From JBFWVD01 sp050246915 (GTDB lineage: Bacteria; Actinomycetota; Acidimicrobiia; Acidimicrobiales; Ilumatobacteraceae), in NCBI GenBank assembly GCA_050246915.1, contig JBFWVD010000005.1:76954-140953 (forward strand): 64,000 nucleotides of DNA, read 5' to 3'. The translations under genes and the position numbers were made by a program. The first letter of the stretch is position 1. Each line of letters starts with the position of its first letter. The notes under the pieces are model-generated. The model was not told the origin of the DNA. It saw only the letters and a list, made by a program, of their open reading frames with translations, and ran no database searches. This document shows, one piece after another, positions 49,901-57,482 of this stretch.

Positions 49901-51556
49901 TCAGCGGCCGCGCATGGCCCGGTAGCGGGCGATCAAGGCTGAGGTCGAGCTGTCGTGGTCGCCGCTCGGCGGTGGCCCCGTCAGCTCGGGGGCGATGCGC
50001 AATGCCAATTGCTTGCCCAGCTCCACGCCCCACTGGTCGAAGGAGTTCACGCCCCACACCGCGCCCTGGGTGAACACCTTGTGCTCGTAGAGCGCGATGA
50101 GCTGACCGAGCACAGATGGGCTGAGTGCCGGGGCGAGGATGGTGGTGGTGGGCCGATTGCCGGCGAACGTGCGATGGGGGACGAGCCCCGATGATGTGCC
50201 TTCGTCGAGCACCTCTGCTGCTGTCTTCCCGAACGCCAACGCTTCGCCCTGCGCGAACAGGTTGGCCATCAGCAGATCGTGTTGATCGGGGGCACCATCG
50301 ATGCTGGGCTTGCCGATCGCGGCGTGGGCTGCGGCCGGTCGAGCCATGCCGATGAGATCGGCAGGCACGATCGTGGTGCCCTGGTGGAGGAGTTGGTAGT
50401 AGGCGTGCTGGCCGTTGGTGCCAGGAGTGCCCCACACGATCGGACCGGTGTCGTACGCCACGGCCTGGCCGTCGAGGCGAACCGACTTCCCGTTGGACTC
50501 CATGTCGAGCTGCTGGAGGTAGTCGGCGAACTTGTCGAGGTTCTGCACGTACGGCAGCACCGCGTGCGATGCCCATCCGAAGAAGTTGCGGTTCCAGATG
50601 CCGACGAGACCGAGCAGCGCCGGCACGTTGACGGCCAGGGGCGCTCCAATGAAGTGCCGATCGACGAGATGGAACCCCCGCAGCATCTCGGTGAACTGGT
50701 CCGGGCCGATGGCCACCATGAGCGAGAGGCCGATGGCGGAGTCCATCGAATAGCGACCACCCACCCAATCCCAGAACCCGAACATGTTGTCGGTGTCGAT
50801 GCCGAACTCAGCGACCTTGGCAGCATTGGTTGACACAGCGACGAAGTGCTTGGCCACATCGGCATCGGCTCCGAGCTGTCCGAGGAGCCAGCTGCGCGCC
50901 GCGGTGGCGTTGGTGATGGTCTCGAGGGTGGTGAACGTCTTCGACGCCACGATGAACAGCGTCTCGGCGGCATCCAGGCCGTGGACGGCCTCGGCCAGAT
51001 CAGCCGGGTCGACGTTGGAGACGAACCGATTGGTGAAGCGGCGATCAGCGAAGCTGCGCAACGCCAACGTGGCCATGGCCGGGCCCAGGTCACTGCCCCC
51101 GATGCCGATGTTGATGATGTTGCGAATGGGTCGGCCGGTATGCCCACGCCACTGGTCGTCGCGCAGGCGGTTCGCGAACCCGGCCATCTGACCGAGCACG
51201 TAGGACACTTCGCTGGTCACATCCACGTCGTCGACGACGAGTGGATCGCCGGCGGGACGACGCAGCGCGGTGTGGAGCACGGCGCGGTCCTCGGTGGAGT
51301 TGATGTGATCACCACGGAACATGGCGTCGCGTCGATCGGTGACCCCCGCCTCGATGGCGAGGTCGCAGAGCAGCTCGATGGTGCGAGCGGTGATGCGCTG
51401 CTTGGACAGATCGACCACGAGGTCGCCGACGGAGACGGTGAAGCGATGGGCGCGATGGGGATCGTCGGCGAACAGATCACGCAGGTGACGCTGCTCGATC
51501 TCACGATGGTGTTCGGTCAGCTGTTGCCACGCCCGGGACTGCTCGATGCCACTCAT
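49901..51556 (-). CDS. pgi: Glucose-6-phosphate isomerase
   Basis: 551 residues. Interconverts glucose-6-phosphate and fructose-6-phosphate. Family stretches: IINIGIGGSDLGPAMATLAL, FIVASKTFTTLETITNA, WDWVGGRYSMDSAIGLS, and VNSFDQWGVELGKQLA near the C-terminus with the catalytic Lys. Length normal. The gene is divergent from polyphosphate glucokinase (58 bp between the starts), so the two glucose-phosphate enzymes may share a control region. Confidence 0.96.
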   Translation of the reverse strand: MSGIEQSRAWQQLTEHHREIEQRHLRDLFADDPHRAHRFTVSVGDLVVDLSKQRITARTIELLCDLAIEAGVTDRRDAMFRGDHINSTEDRAVLHTALRRPAGDPLVVDDVDVTSEVSYVLGQMAGFANRLRDDQWRGHTGRPIRNIINIGIGGSDLGPAMATLALRSFADRRFTNRFVSNVDPADLAEAVHGLDAAETLFIVASKTFTTLETITNATAARSWLLGQLGADADVAKHFVAVSTNAAKVAEFGIDTDNMFGFWDWVGGRYSMDSAIGLSLMVAIGPDQFTEMLRGFHLVDRHFIGAPLAVNVPALLGLVGIWNRNFFGWASHAVLPYVQNLDKFADYLQQLDMESNGKSVRLDGQAVAYDTGPIVWGTPGTNGQHAYYQLLHQGTTIVPADLIGMARPAAAHAAIGKPSIDGAPDQHDLLMANLFAQGEALAFGKTAAEVLDEGTSSGLVPHRTFAGNRPTTTILAPALSPSVLGQLIALYEHKVFTQGAVWGVNSFDQWGVELGKQLALRIAPELTGPPPSGDHDSSTSALIARYRAMRGR

Positions 51557-51614
51557 GACAGCATCTTTGCCTGCAGTGACCCCGCGTCTCTAGTGGGTCT
51601 GGTAATCGTGTGAT

Positions 51615-52397
51615 GTGAACGAGCGATCAGGGACCACATCCGGGGCCACCAGTGCCACGGCGATCGGCATCGACATCGGTGGCAGCGGCGTCAAGGGAGC
51701 GGTCGTCGATCTCGTGTCGGGCGCGTTGGTCGGTCCTCGACGCATGCTCGAGACCCCGCCGTCAGCCTCGGTTGCTGCCGTCGGCGAAGTCGTCCGTCAA
51801 CTGGCCGAGACGCTCGACGCCGACGACTCACAACATCGTGAGCCCATCGGCGTCACGTTCCCCGGGGTCGTGCAGAGCGGTGTCATCCGCACAGCCGCCA
51901 ACTTCGCTCCGGAGTGGATCGGCTGCAACGCGACCGAGCTGTTCACCGAGTTGCTCGGTCGTCCCGTGACCGTGCTCAACGATGCCGATGCCGCGGGCGT
52001 GGCCGAGATGACATTCGGTGGTCACGATCGGCACGGCGTCGTCATCATGCTCACCCTCGGCACCGGTATCGGATCAGCGCTGTTCCATGACGGGGTCATG
52101 CTGCCCAACTCCGAGCTTGGCCATCTCGAGCTCGGAGGGGTGGACGCCGAGAAGCTGGCGTCCGCGCGCGTCCGGACCGTCGAGTCGTTGACGTGGGGGC
52201 AGTACGCCGGGCGGCTCGAGCGATACCTGCTGTTGGTGGAGGCCGTGTTGTGGCCCCGCCTCATCATCCTGGGTGGAGGGATCAGCCGTGATGCTGCGCA
52301 GTTCGTCCCGCTCATGACCGCGGTCCGCACCCCGGTGATCGCGGCGACGCTCGGCAACGATGCCGGCATCGTCGGGGCCGCCCTTGCATGCCGATGA
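51615..52397 (+). CDS. ppgK: Polyphosphate glucokinase (ROK family)
   Basis: 260 residues. Phosphorylates glucose with polyphosphate or ATP; a typical actinobacterial enzyme. The N-terminal phosphate motif GIDIGGSGVKGAVVDL, the glucose segment VLNDADAAGVAEM and the GTGIGSALFHDGVMLPNSELGH region are conserved; the GHLELGG stretch lacks the ROK zinc cysteines, as PPGK proteins do. The GTG at 51615 starts the gene, opposite pgi. Its last 10 bases overlap the next gene. Confidence 0.92.
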   Translation: MNERSGTTSGATSATAIGIDIGGSGVKGAVVDLVSGALVGPRRMLETPPSASVAAVGEVVRQLAETLDADDSQHREPIGVTFPGVVQSGVIRTAANFAPEWIGCNATELFTELLGRPVTVLNDADAAGVAEMTFGGHDRHGVVIMLTLGTGIGSALFHDGVMLPNSELGHLELGGVDAEKLASARVRTVESLTWGQYAGRLERYLLLVEAVLWPRLIILGGGISRDAAQFVPLMTAVRTPVIAATLGNDAGIVGAALACR

Positions 52398-53680
52398 ACC
52401 CGACCTCTGCGATGCACAGGTCGGTCGCCGTCATCGGATCCGGCCCGGCCGGCTCGGCCGCTGCCGTCGCTCTCGCGGAACGTGGCATCGAAGTCACGTG
52501 GATCGCCGCCGATCACGAACGACCGTGGGCCGCCACGTATTGCGCGTGGGTCGATGAGCTGGTCGGCTCCCTCATCGACATCGATGCGCAACCCGAGTTG
52601 ACATCGATGCGGTGGTCGGGCGTGACCGTCACCGACGAGGTGTCCCATCGGGTCGATCGCGGCTATGTCGTGTTCGACAACGCCGCGCTGCGCGACCAGC
52701 TCACGCGGCGCGCCATCGCCGCCGGTGTCACCCTGCAACGAGGCGAGGTGACATCGATCCACGATCGCGGTGGCCTGGCTCGGGTGATGCTTCGTGGAGG
52801 GCCCGAGATCGATGCGGTGCTGGTGATCGATGCGTCCGGTTGGCCGTCGGTGTCGGGGTCTGGACGTGGCGATGCGGTGGCATGGCAGAGCGCCTGGGGC
52901 GTGATGGTCCGCACCGATGCGCTCCCCGAACGATGGCGTATGCGAGAGCCGATGCTGATGGATTGGCGAAGCGCGGGCGGCGCTGAACTCGCAGGTGGCG
53001 CAACCGGTGCGACGTTCGCCTACGCCCTCGAGATCGCCGATGGCATCTCCTTGGTCGAGGAGACCGCGTTGGCATCGCGTCCGGCGCTCGCCGAAGAGCC
53101 GTTACGGGCCCGCCTGCTCCATCGATTGGGATGGGACGGACAATTCGATGACCTGGTGCGCCGCGGTGACGTGGTCGGCACCGAGCAGGTGCGCATCCCC
53201 ATGGGTATCGCACCGCTGCGGCCCCACGCCGCCGTGCTCGCCTTCGGCGCGGCCGGTGGGATGGTGAACCCGGTGACCGGATACTCGGTGGCAGCGTCGC
53301 TGCGCGAAGCACCACGACTCGCCGTGACGGTGGGCGAGGGCGTGCGCGCACGCGACACCGGAACGCTCATCGCCCAGAGCGCGTTCGATGCCATCTGGCC
53401 GAGGTCGAGACGAGTGGTGTGGCAGATGCAGCGCTATGGCCTCGGGGCTTTGTTGCGCATGGACGCCGCCGCTCATCGTGACTTCTTCGCAGCGTTCTTC
53501 GCTCAGGCGGAGTGGGATCGGTACCTGTCCGGAGCCATCACACCGGGTGAGACAGCTCGCTTGATGGGCGGCATGTACCGCACGGTCGATCGATCGACGC
53601 GGCGGGCGCTGCGACGCGGGGAGCTCAGGGGGTTGTGGGACGCGCGCCGAAGATCGGCCCGACGTGGCGGGAGCGTTTGA
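52388..53680 (+). CDS. Lycopene cyclase-like FAD protein (CrtL type)
   Basis: 430 residues. FAD motif VAVIGSGPAGSAAAVALAE at the start, then TYCAWVDE and VDRGYVVFDNAALRDQL, matching the plant/cyanobacterial CrtL-type lycopene beta-cyclases; also IPMGIAPLRPHAAVLAFGAA and MVNPVTGYSVAASLREAP near the C-terminus. Such enzymes close the ends of lycopene to form beta-carotene or related rings. No other carotenoid gene lies in the window, so the call rests on sequence. It overlaps ppgK by 10 bp, with ATGs at 52388, 52394 and 52412 possible. Its 3' end overlaps the convergent GNAT-DsbA gene by 56 bp. Confidence 0.82.
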   Translation: MPMNPTSAMHRSVAVIGSGPAGSAAAVALAERGIEVTWIAADHERPWAATYCAWVDELVGSLIDIDAQPELTSMRWSGVTVTDEVSHRVDRGYVVFDNAALRDQLTRRAIAAGVTLQRGEVTSIHDRGGLARVMLRGGPEIDAVLVIDASGWPSVSGSGRGDAVAWQSAWGVMVRTDALPERWRMREPMLMDWRSAGGAELAGGATGATFAYALEIADGISLVEETALASRPALAEEPLRARLLHRLGWDGQFDDLVRRGDVVGTEQVRIPMGIAPLRPHAAVLAFGAAGGMVNPVTGYSVAASLREAPRLAVTVGEGVRARDTGTLIAQSAFDAIWPRSRRVVWQMQRYGLGALLRMDAAAHRDFFAAFFAQAEWDRYLSGAITPGETARLMGGMYRTVDRSTRRALRRGELRGLWDARRRSARRGGSV

Positions 53681-54704
53681 TCTCGTACAGCCCTTGGCAA
53701 CGGGTGATGGTCACGTAGGCGTCCCACAGATCGAGCGCCGCTTGTCCGGTGGGGGCCGGTGACATGACCGGGCCGAAGAACACGGGACGGTCACCGCCGA
53801 GGGAGATGATCGGGACACCCACGTCGTCGCCCACGAGAGCTCGTGCGGCATCGGTCGATTCAGCGATGGCCTTGTCCCAGGTGGCGTCGTCGGCCGCGGC
53901 GGCCAGGCTGGCCGGCAACCCGACGGTGGTGATGGCGTCGGTGAGACCGACGAGCGCGACATCGCCGTCGTGATGGATGCGCGCGCCGAACTCGCGGTAC
54001 AGATCCCCGACAGCGGCCTCGCCGTGTTCGGCGCGGGCGGCCTCGATGACGCGCAAGGCACGGAACAGCGCGGTGAGCTTGGCGTCCAGCTCGGGCGAAA
54101 GGGTGACGCCGGCGTTCTTGAGTTTGAGCGAGAAGGTGCGCCAGCGCACGTCGAGGCCGCGCGCCGCGGCGACCTCGGCAACCCAACGCGAGGCGATCCA
54201 CGTCCACGGGCACGCCGGATCGAAGTAGAAGTCGATGCTCGGGCTGAGCGCCTTCTCGAACCATTCCTCGGCGTAGGGGTTGTCGTTGTAGCGGTCGGTG
54301 GGCATGTAGCCGAACGTCCGGTACAGACCGATCGCTTCGGTGAGCGTCGTGTTGGTGTCCAGCACGATCCGGGTGCGACCAGCTTGCGCGGCGCGGTCCT
54401 CGAGCTGGGTCAGCAGTCGCTTGCCCAGGCCGATGCCCCTGCTGCTGGGATTGACCCACATGCGCTTGATCTCGGCGGTGACGGCATCGTGATAGTGGAG
54501 CGCGCCGCAGCCGATGGTGTTGCCGTCGCGTTCGGCGATCACGAACAGACCTCTTGGCGGATTGAAGTCGACCGCAGCGGTTTCGACGCCGTCACCGGGA
54601 TCGAATCCGCTCGGGAACCGCTCGGCGAGTTCGTCGAAATACTGGGTCAGCGCCCAGCGAGCTTGGGGTGAGCTGGCATCAACGATCGAGAAGGTCACAT
54701 CCAC
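53625..54704 (-). CDS. GNAT acetyltransferase fused to an Rv2466c-like DsbA-fold domain
   Basis: 359 residues from the GTG at 54704, chosen because a TACCGT box lies 7 nt upstream; the frame is open to 54815 but would then read through promoter repeats. Residues ~1-150 are a GNAT domain (RMWVNPSSRGIGLGKRLLTQL is the acetyl-CoA loop; VLDTNTTLTEAIGLYRTFGY). From SIDFYFDPACPWTWIASRW on, a thioredoxin-like DsbA domain follows that resembles mycothiol-dependent nitroreductase Rv2466c, with FFGPVMSPAPTG and LWDAYVTI. The active site is CPWT, with only the first Cys. The junction is in one frame with no sign of frameshift. Role unknown. Confidence 0.82.
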   Translation of the reverse strand: MDVTFSIVDASSPQARWALTQYFDELAERFPSGFDPGDGVETAAVDFNPPRGLFVIAERDGNTIGCGALHYHDAVTAEIKRMWVNPSSRGIGLGKRLLTQLEDRAAQAGRTRIVLDTNTTLTEAIGLYRTFGYMPTDRYNDNPYAEEWFEKALSPSIDFYFDPACPWTWIASRWVAEVAAARGLDVRWRTFSLKLKNAGVTLSPELDAKLTALFRALRVIEAARAEHGEAAVGDLYREFGARIHHDGDVALVGLTDAITTVGLPASLAAAADDATWDKAIAESTDAARALVGDDVGVPIISLGGDRPVFFGPVMSPAPTGQAALDLWDAYVTITRCQGLYEIKRSRHVGPIFGARPTTP

Positions 54705-54711
54705 ACGCTCG

Positions 54712-54717
54712 ACGGTA
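54712..54717 (-). promoter_or_regulatory. -10 box of the GNAT-DsbA gene
   Basis: TACCGT on the minus strand, 7 nt before the GTG. It is divergent from the -10 box at 54802; the 15-bp repeats lie between. Confidence 0.5.
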
Positions 54718-54733
54718 GCCAATGTCCGGCCCA

Positions 54734-54790
54734 TATCCGACACGCACGTATCCGACACGGCCATATCCGACACGGCGTATTCGACACGGC
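54734..54790. promoter_or_regulatory. Four 15-bp direct repeats between divergent promoters
   Basis: TATCCGACACGG-like units begin at 54734, 54749, 54764 and 54778 (period 15, last one 14). They fill the space between the -10 boxes of two divergent genes. An array of this kind is typical of an operator bound cooperatively. In the minus frame they would read as VSD repeats, but the promoter box lies downstream of them, so they are probably not translated. Confidence 0.65.
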
Positions 54791-54801
54791 GTGCGGACCG
54801 A

Positions 54802-54807
54802 TACGGT
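54802..54807 (+). promoter_or_regulatory. -10 box of the zinc dehydrogenase gene
   Basis: TACGGT, 6 nt before the ATG at 54814; probably leaderless. Confidence 0.5.
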
Positions 54808-54813
54808 CGGGCC

Positions 54814-55761
54814 ATGCGAGCAGTGCGTGGGGTGTCCCATCAGATCACCGTTGCCGATGTGCCCGAGCCGATGGCCACCGCCGACAGCGTCGTGGTGTCC
54901 ATCGCATCGGCCGGCATCTGTGGGTCCGATCTCCACATGATCGATCTCTTCGACGCCCCTTTGACCTTCGGACACGAACTGGCGGGCCGCTTGGCTGATG
55001 GCACACCGGTGGCCATCGAGCCACTCCAGCCGTGTGGGGTGTGCGCCGGCTGCGTCGCTGGTGACTACCACCGATGTGTCATCGGGGTGGCGGCCATTTT
55101 CGGTGTGGGCCGCGACGGGGGGATGGCCGACAAGTGCCTCGTGCCGACCCGTTCGTTGGTGCCGCTGTCGGACTCGGTTGCGCTCACCGACGCCAGCCTC
55201 GTCGAGCCCTTGGCCGTGGCGGCGCACGGGCTTCGGCGCGGCGACGTGCGACCCGACGAGCGCGTCGCCGTCATCGGCGGCGGAGCGCTCGGACAGGCCG
55301 TCATCGCCGCCTCGATCGCCCGGGGTGTGACGTCGCTCGATGCTGCAGTCCGTCATGATCGTCAGCGAGAATCGGCTCAGCGACTCGGCGCCTCGCTCGA
55401 GGTCTCCGATGGCTACGACGTCGTGATCGAATCGGCCGGCACGCCGAGCGCCTTGGCGCAGGCGATCGAGGTCTGCCGACCTGGTGGCCGGGTCGTCATC
55501 GTCGGCTCGTACTGGGACGGGAACATGGGGCCCGTGGGCATGGACATGGCCCTGAAGGAGATCAACCTGATCCCGTCGTTCATGTACTCCCGCACCGGTG
55601 ACACCCGCGACATCGACGTGGCCGCGTCGATCCTCGCCGAACGACCCGAGATTGCGGACGCCATCATCACCCATCGCTTTCCCCTCGACGCTGCCGCTGA
55701 GGCCTTCGCCGTCGCCCGAGATCGTCAGGCCGGTGCGATCAAGGTCGTGCTCGAGCCCTGA
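54814..55761 (+). CDS. Zinc-dependent medium-chain alcohol dehydrogenase
   Basis: 315 residues. GICGSDLHMID holds the catalytic-zinc Cys, FGHELAGRL the His-Glu pair, and CGVCAGCVAGDYHRC the four structural-zinc cysteines. The NAD(P) motif is VAVIGGGALGQAVIAA. The protein is shorter than usual for the family (about 340-370). Substrate unknown. The ATG at 54814 is set by the promoter; the frame is open to 54514 but overlaps the divergent gene. Its end is 27 bp from the end of the SURF1 gene. Confidence 0.88.
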   Translation: MRAVRGVSHQITVADVPEPMATADSVVVSIASAGICGSDLHMIDLFDAPLTFGHELAGRLADGTPVAIEPLQPCGVCAGCVAGDYHRCVIGVAAIFGVGRDGGMADKCLVPTRSLVPLSDSVALTDASLVEPLAVAAHGLRRGDVRPDERVAVIGGGALGQAVIAASIARGVTSLDAAVRHDRQRESAQRLGASLEVSDGYDVVIESAGTPSALAQAIEVCRPGGRVVIVGSYWDGNMGPVGMDMALKEINLIPSFMYSRTGDTRDIDVAASILAERPEIADAIITHRFPLDAAAEAFAVARDRQAGAIKVVLEP

Positions 55762-55788
55762 CCCGTCAGACCGCCTGTGGCAACGGTG

Positions 55789-56604
55789 TCAATGTAGGTT
55801 GACATCCTCGGGCGAGGGCGTAGTGGGATCAGTGGACGCAACGGGAGCACTCACGATCTCCTTGGCGCTCATCGACTTGCGGGCGGTGCGGCGTACCACG
55901 ATGATCCAGCCCGCCAGCGCGCACAAGGTGAAGATCACCCACTGGCCGGCATAGGACAGATGGGGACCGAGATCGATGTCGGGTGGGTCCACGATCTTGG
56001 GATCGCCATCAGTCACCGCTGGCTGTTGTGACACCAGCTCGATGTAGGAGGGCAGCACCTGTCCGTCGAGTTGCTGGGCGATGCGAGCCACGTCCACCCG
56101 AGCAAGTTCCGTGAGCACCCCGGTGGCCGGGTCGGTGGGACCGAAGGACCCACGGGTCTGGCTGTTGTGCAGCCGACCGTTCAACGACACCGGCCCTGAT
56201 GGGGGAGTAGGTGGAGCGCTCTGCGACGACAGCGGGATGAAGCCACGGTTGACGAGCACGAGCGCACCGGAGTCGAGCACCAATGGCGTCACCACGTGGT
56301 AGCCGGGGAAACCGCCCTGCGACCGGTTCCTGATGAGTACCTGACCGGCTGGGTCGTAACGGCCAGAGGCGGTCACGATCGTCCACTCGTGGGTATCCGC
56401 GTCCTTGGTCGACATCGTCGGATCGATCACCGTGGTCACGTCGACGGCTGGCTGGGCGAGCCTGGCCTCGACGAGATCGCGTCGGTCGACCTTGGTGTGA
56501 TAGCGGCTCACCTGCCACTTGGCCAGGCCGAGCATCGAGACCATCAGCGCGGCGATCAACAGCGTGAACGCGATCCAGCGGGGTTTGAGGAGGAAGCGGT
56601 ACAC
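55789..56604 (-). CDS. SURF1 family cytochrome oxidase assembly protein
   Basis: 271 residues. Two membrane segments, one near the N-terminus (WIAFTLLIAALMVSMLGLAKWQVSR) whose GLAKWQ follows the SURF1 pattern GxWQ, and one near residue 225 (SYAGQWVIFTLCALAGWIIVV); the exterior part between holds the conserved RNRSQGGFPGYHVVTPL and VNRGFIPL. SURF1 assists heme insertion into cytochrome c oxidase, so an aerobic chain is implied. GTG start, 9 nt behind a TAGCGT box. Other oxidase genes are not in the window. Confidence 0.9.
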   Translation of the reverse strand: MYRFLLKPRWIAFTLLIAALMVSMLGLAKWQVSRYHTKVDRRDLVEARLAQPAVDVTTVIDPTMSTKDADTHEWTIVTASGRYDPAGQVLIRNRSQGGFPGYHVVTPLVLDSGALVLVNRGFIPLSSQSAPPTPPSGPVSLNGRLHNSQTRGSFGPTDPATGVLTELARVDVARIAQQLDGQVLPSYIELVSQQPAVTDGDPKIVDPPDIDLGPHLSYAGQWVIFTLCALAGWIIVVRRTARKSMSAKEIVSAPVASTDPTTPSPEDVNLH

Positions 56605-56613
56605 CGTCCGGCG

Positions 56614-56619
56614 ACGCTA
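56614..56619 (-). promoter_or_regulatory. -10 box of the SURF1 gene
   Basis: TAGCGT on the minus strand, 9 nt before the GTG; probably leaderless. Confidence 0.5.
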
Positions 56620-56646
56620 CAGCGCTTGTGCTCCCGAAGGACGGGC

Positions 56647-57141
56647 TCAGGAACTGGCGCGGGCGAGGCGAGCCGAGATGTCGTTGCACTCCGCGCACAC
56701 CGACTCGGGGATGATCCCGACCTTCATCAACAACGCGAAGACCTTGCACCCGAGGCAGAAGGCGAACACCGACTCCAAGGTGGCGGCTACCGCGATCATC
56801 GCGGTGAGCACGACGGGAACGCTGTGGCTGCCGGCCAGGTAGCCGATGAGCGCGCCGACCGACATGGTGGCGCCCATCCCCTGGGCGAACCGCTTGGGCG
56901 GTCCGGCCACCAGCTTGGGCTCGACGCGCAGCCGGGGAACGATGACCTTGGTGACGATGGCACCGAGCGGGCTCAGCTTCGGCCCGGTGAGGACTCGTGC
57001 GACGAACCCGTAGGCGAGGATGGGCAGTACCCACCACTGATGGCCCACGGCTACGAGCAGGCTCATGATGAGCGCGCCAGCGGCGACCAGACGGGCCGCC
57101 ACCTCGTTCACCGGATTGGGGAACCCCAGCAGTCGCTTCAC
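56647..57141 (-). CDS. DUF4395 membrane protein
   Basis: 164 residues. The start (FPNPVNEVAARLVAAG) and the pair FCLGCKVFALLM / CAECND place it in DUF4395, small membrane proteins with about four helices and several Cys on the inner side. In other actinobacteria such genes lie beside rhodanese or thioredoxin-like genes; none is present here. The cysteines suggest a thiol or metal role, unproven. GTG start, 7 nt behind a TAGCGT box. Confidence 0.85.
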   Translation of the reverse strand: MKRLLGFPNPVNEVAARLVAAGALIMSLLVAVGHQWWVLPILAYGFVARVLTGPKLSPLGAIVTKVIVPRLRVEPKLVAGPPKRFAQGMGATMSVGALIGYLAGSHSVPVVLTAMIAVAATLESVFAFCLGCKVFALLMKVGIIPESVCAECNDISARLARASS

Positions 57142-57148
57142 GAGCGGA

Positions 57149-57154
57149 ACGCTA
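57149..57154 (-). promoter_or_regulatory. -10 box of the DUF4395 gene
   Basis: TAGCGT on the minus strand, 7 nt before the GTG; the same hexamer as the SURF1 promoter. Confidence 0.5.
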
Positions 57155-57238
57155 ACCGGCTAATCCTGACCAGACAACTCGACTTTTGCGTTTGGATCGG
57201 CGGTCGTGCTGCTTGCGACCCGGGACCTCAGGGCTCGG

Positions 57239-57472
57239 TCACAGCGTCCGTTGCTCGTTGAGTTCACGGGCGAGCTCGTCGAGTGCCCGGGTGTCCCCGC
57301 TGGCGAGCAACCCACGTCGCTCGTCATCGATCGGCGCTGCTGTCAATAATTGTTGCCATGAGCCATCGGGCTGATCGAGTACCCGCTGCAGGGCCGCCGT
57401 GAGAGCGCCGATCGGATCGGTGTCGTAGCGGTCGAACAACACCTCGACGTCGTTCTTGCGAAGGCGTGCCAT
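57239..57472 (-). CDS. Small protein of unknown function
   Basis: 77 residues, acidic, no signal or membrane segment; predicted helical with DDERRGLLASGDTRALDELA near the end. The ATG at 57472 is 10 bp past the stop of the saccharopine-dehydrogenase-like gene, so the two are probably co-transcribed. A TTG one codon earlier is an alternative start. I do not recognise a family. Its coding status rests on operon spacing and a plausible soluble composition. Confidence 0.55.
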   Translation of the reverse strand: MARLRKNDVEVLFDRYDTDPIGALTAALQRVLDQPDGSWQQLLTAAPIDDERRGLLASGDTRALDELARELNEQRTL

Positions 57473-57482
57473 CAACCCTCGA

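Noticed and set aside
54705..54815. N-terminal extension of the GNAT-DsbA protein with VSD repeats
   Set aside because: A -10 box at 54712-54717 with 7-nt spacing puts the transcript start at the GTG at 54704, so the repeats are upstream of transcription.
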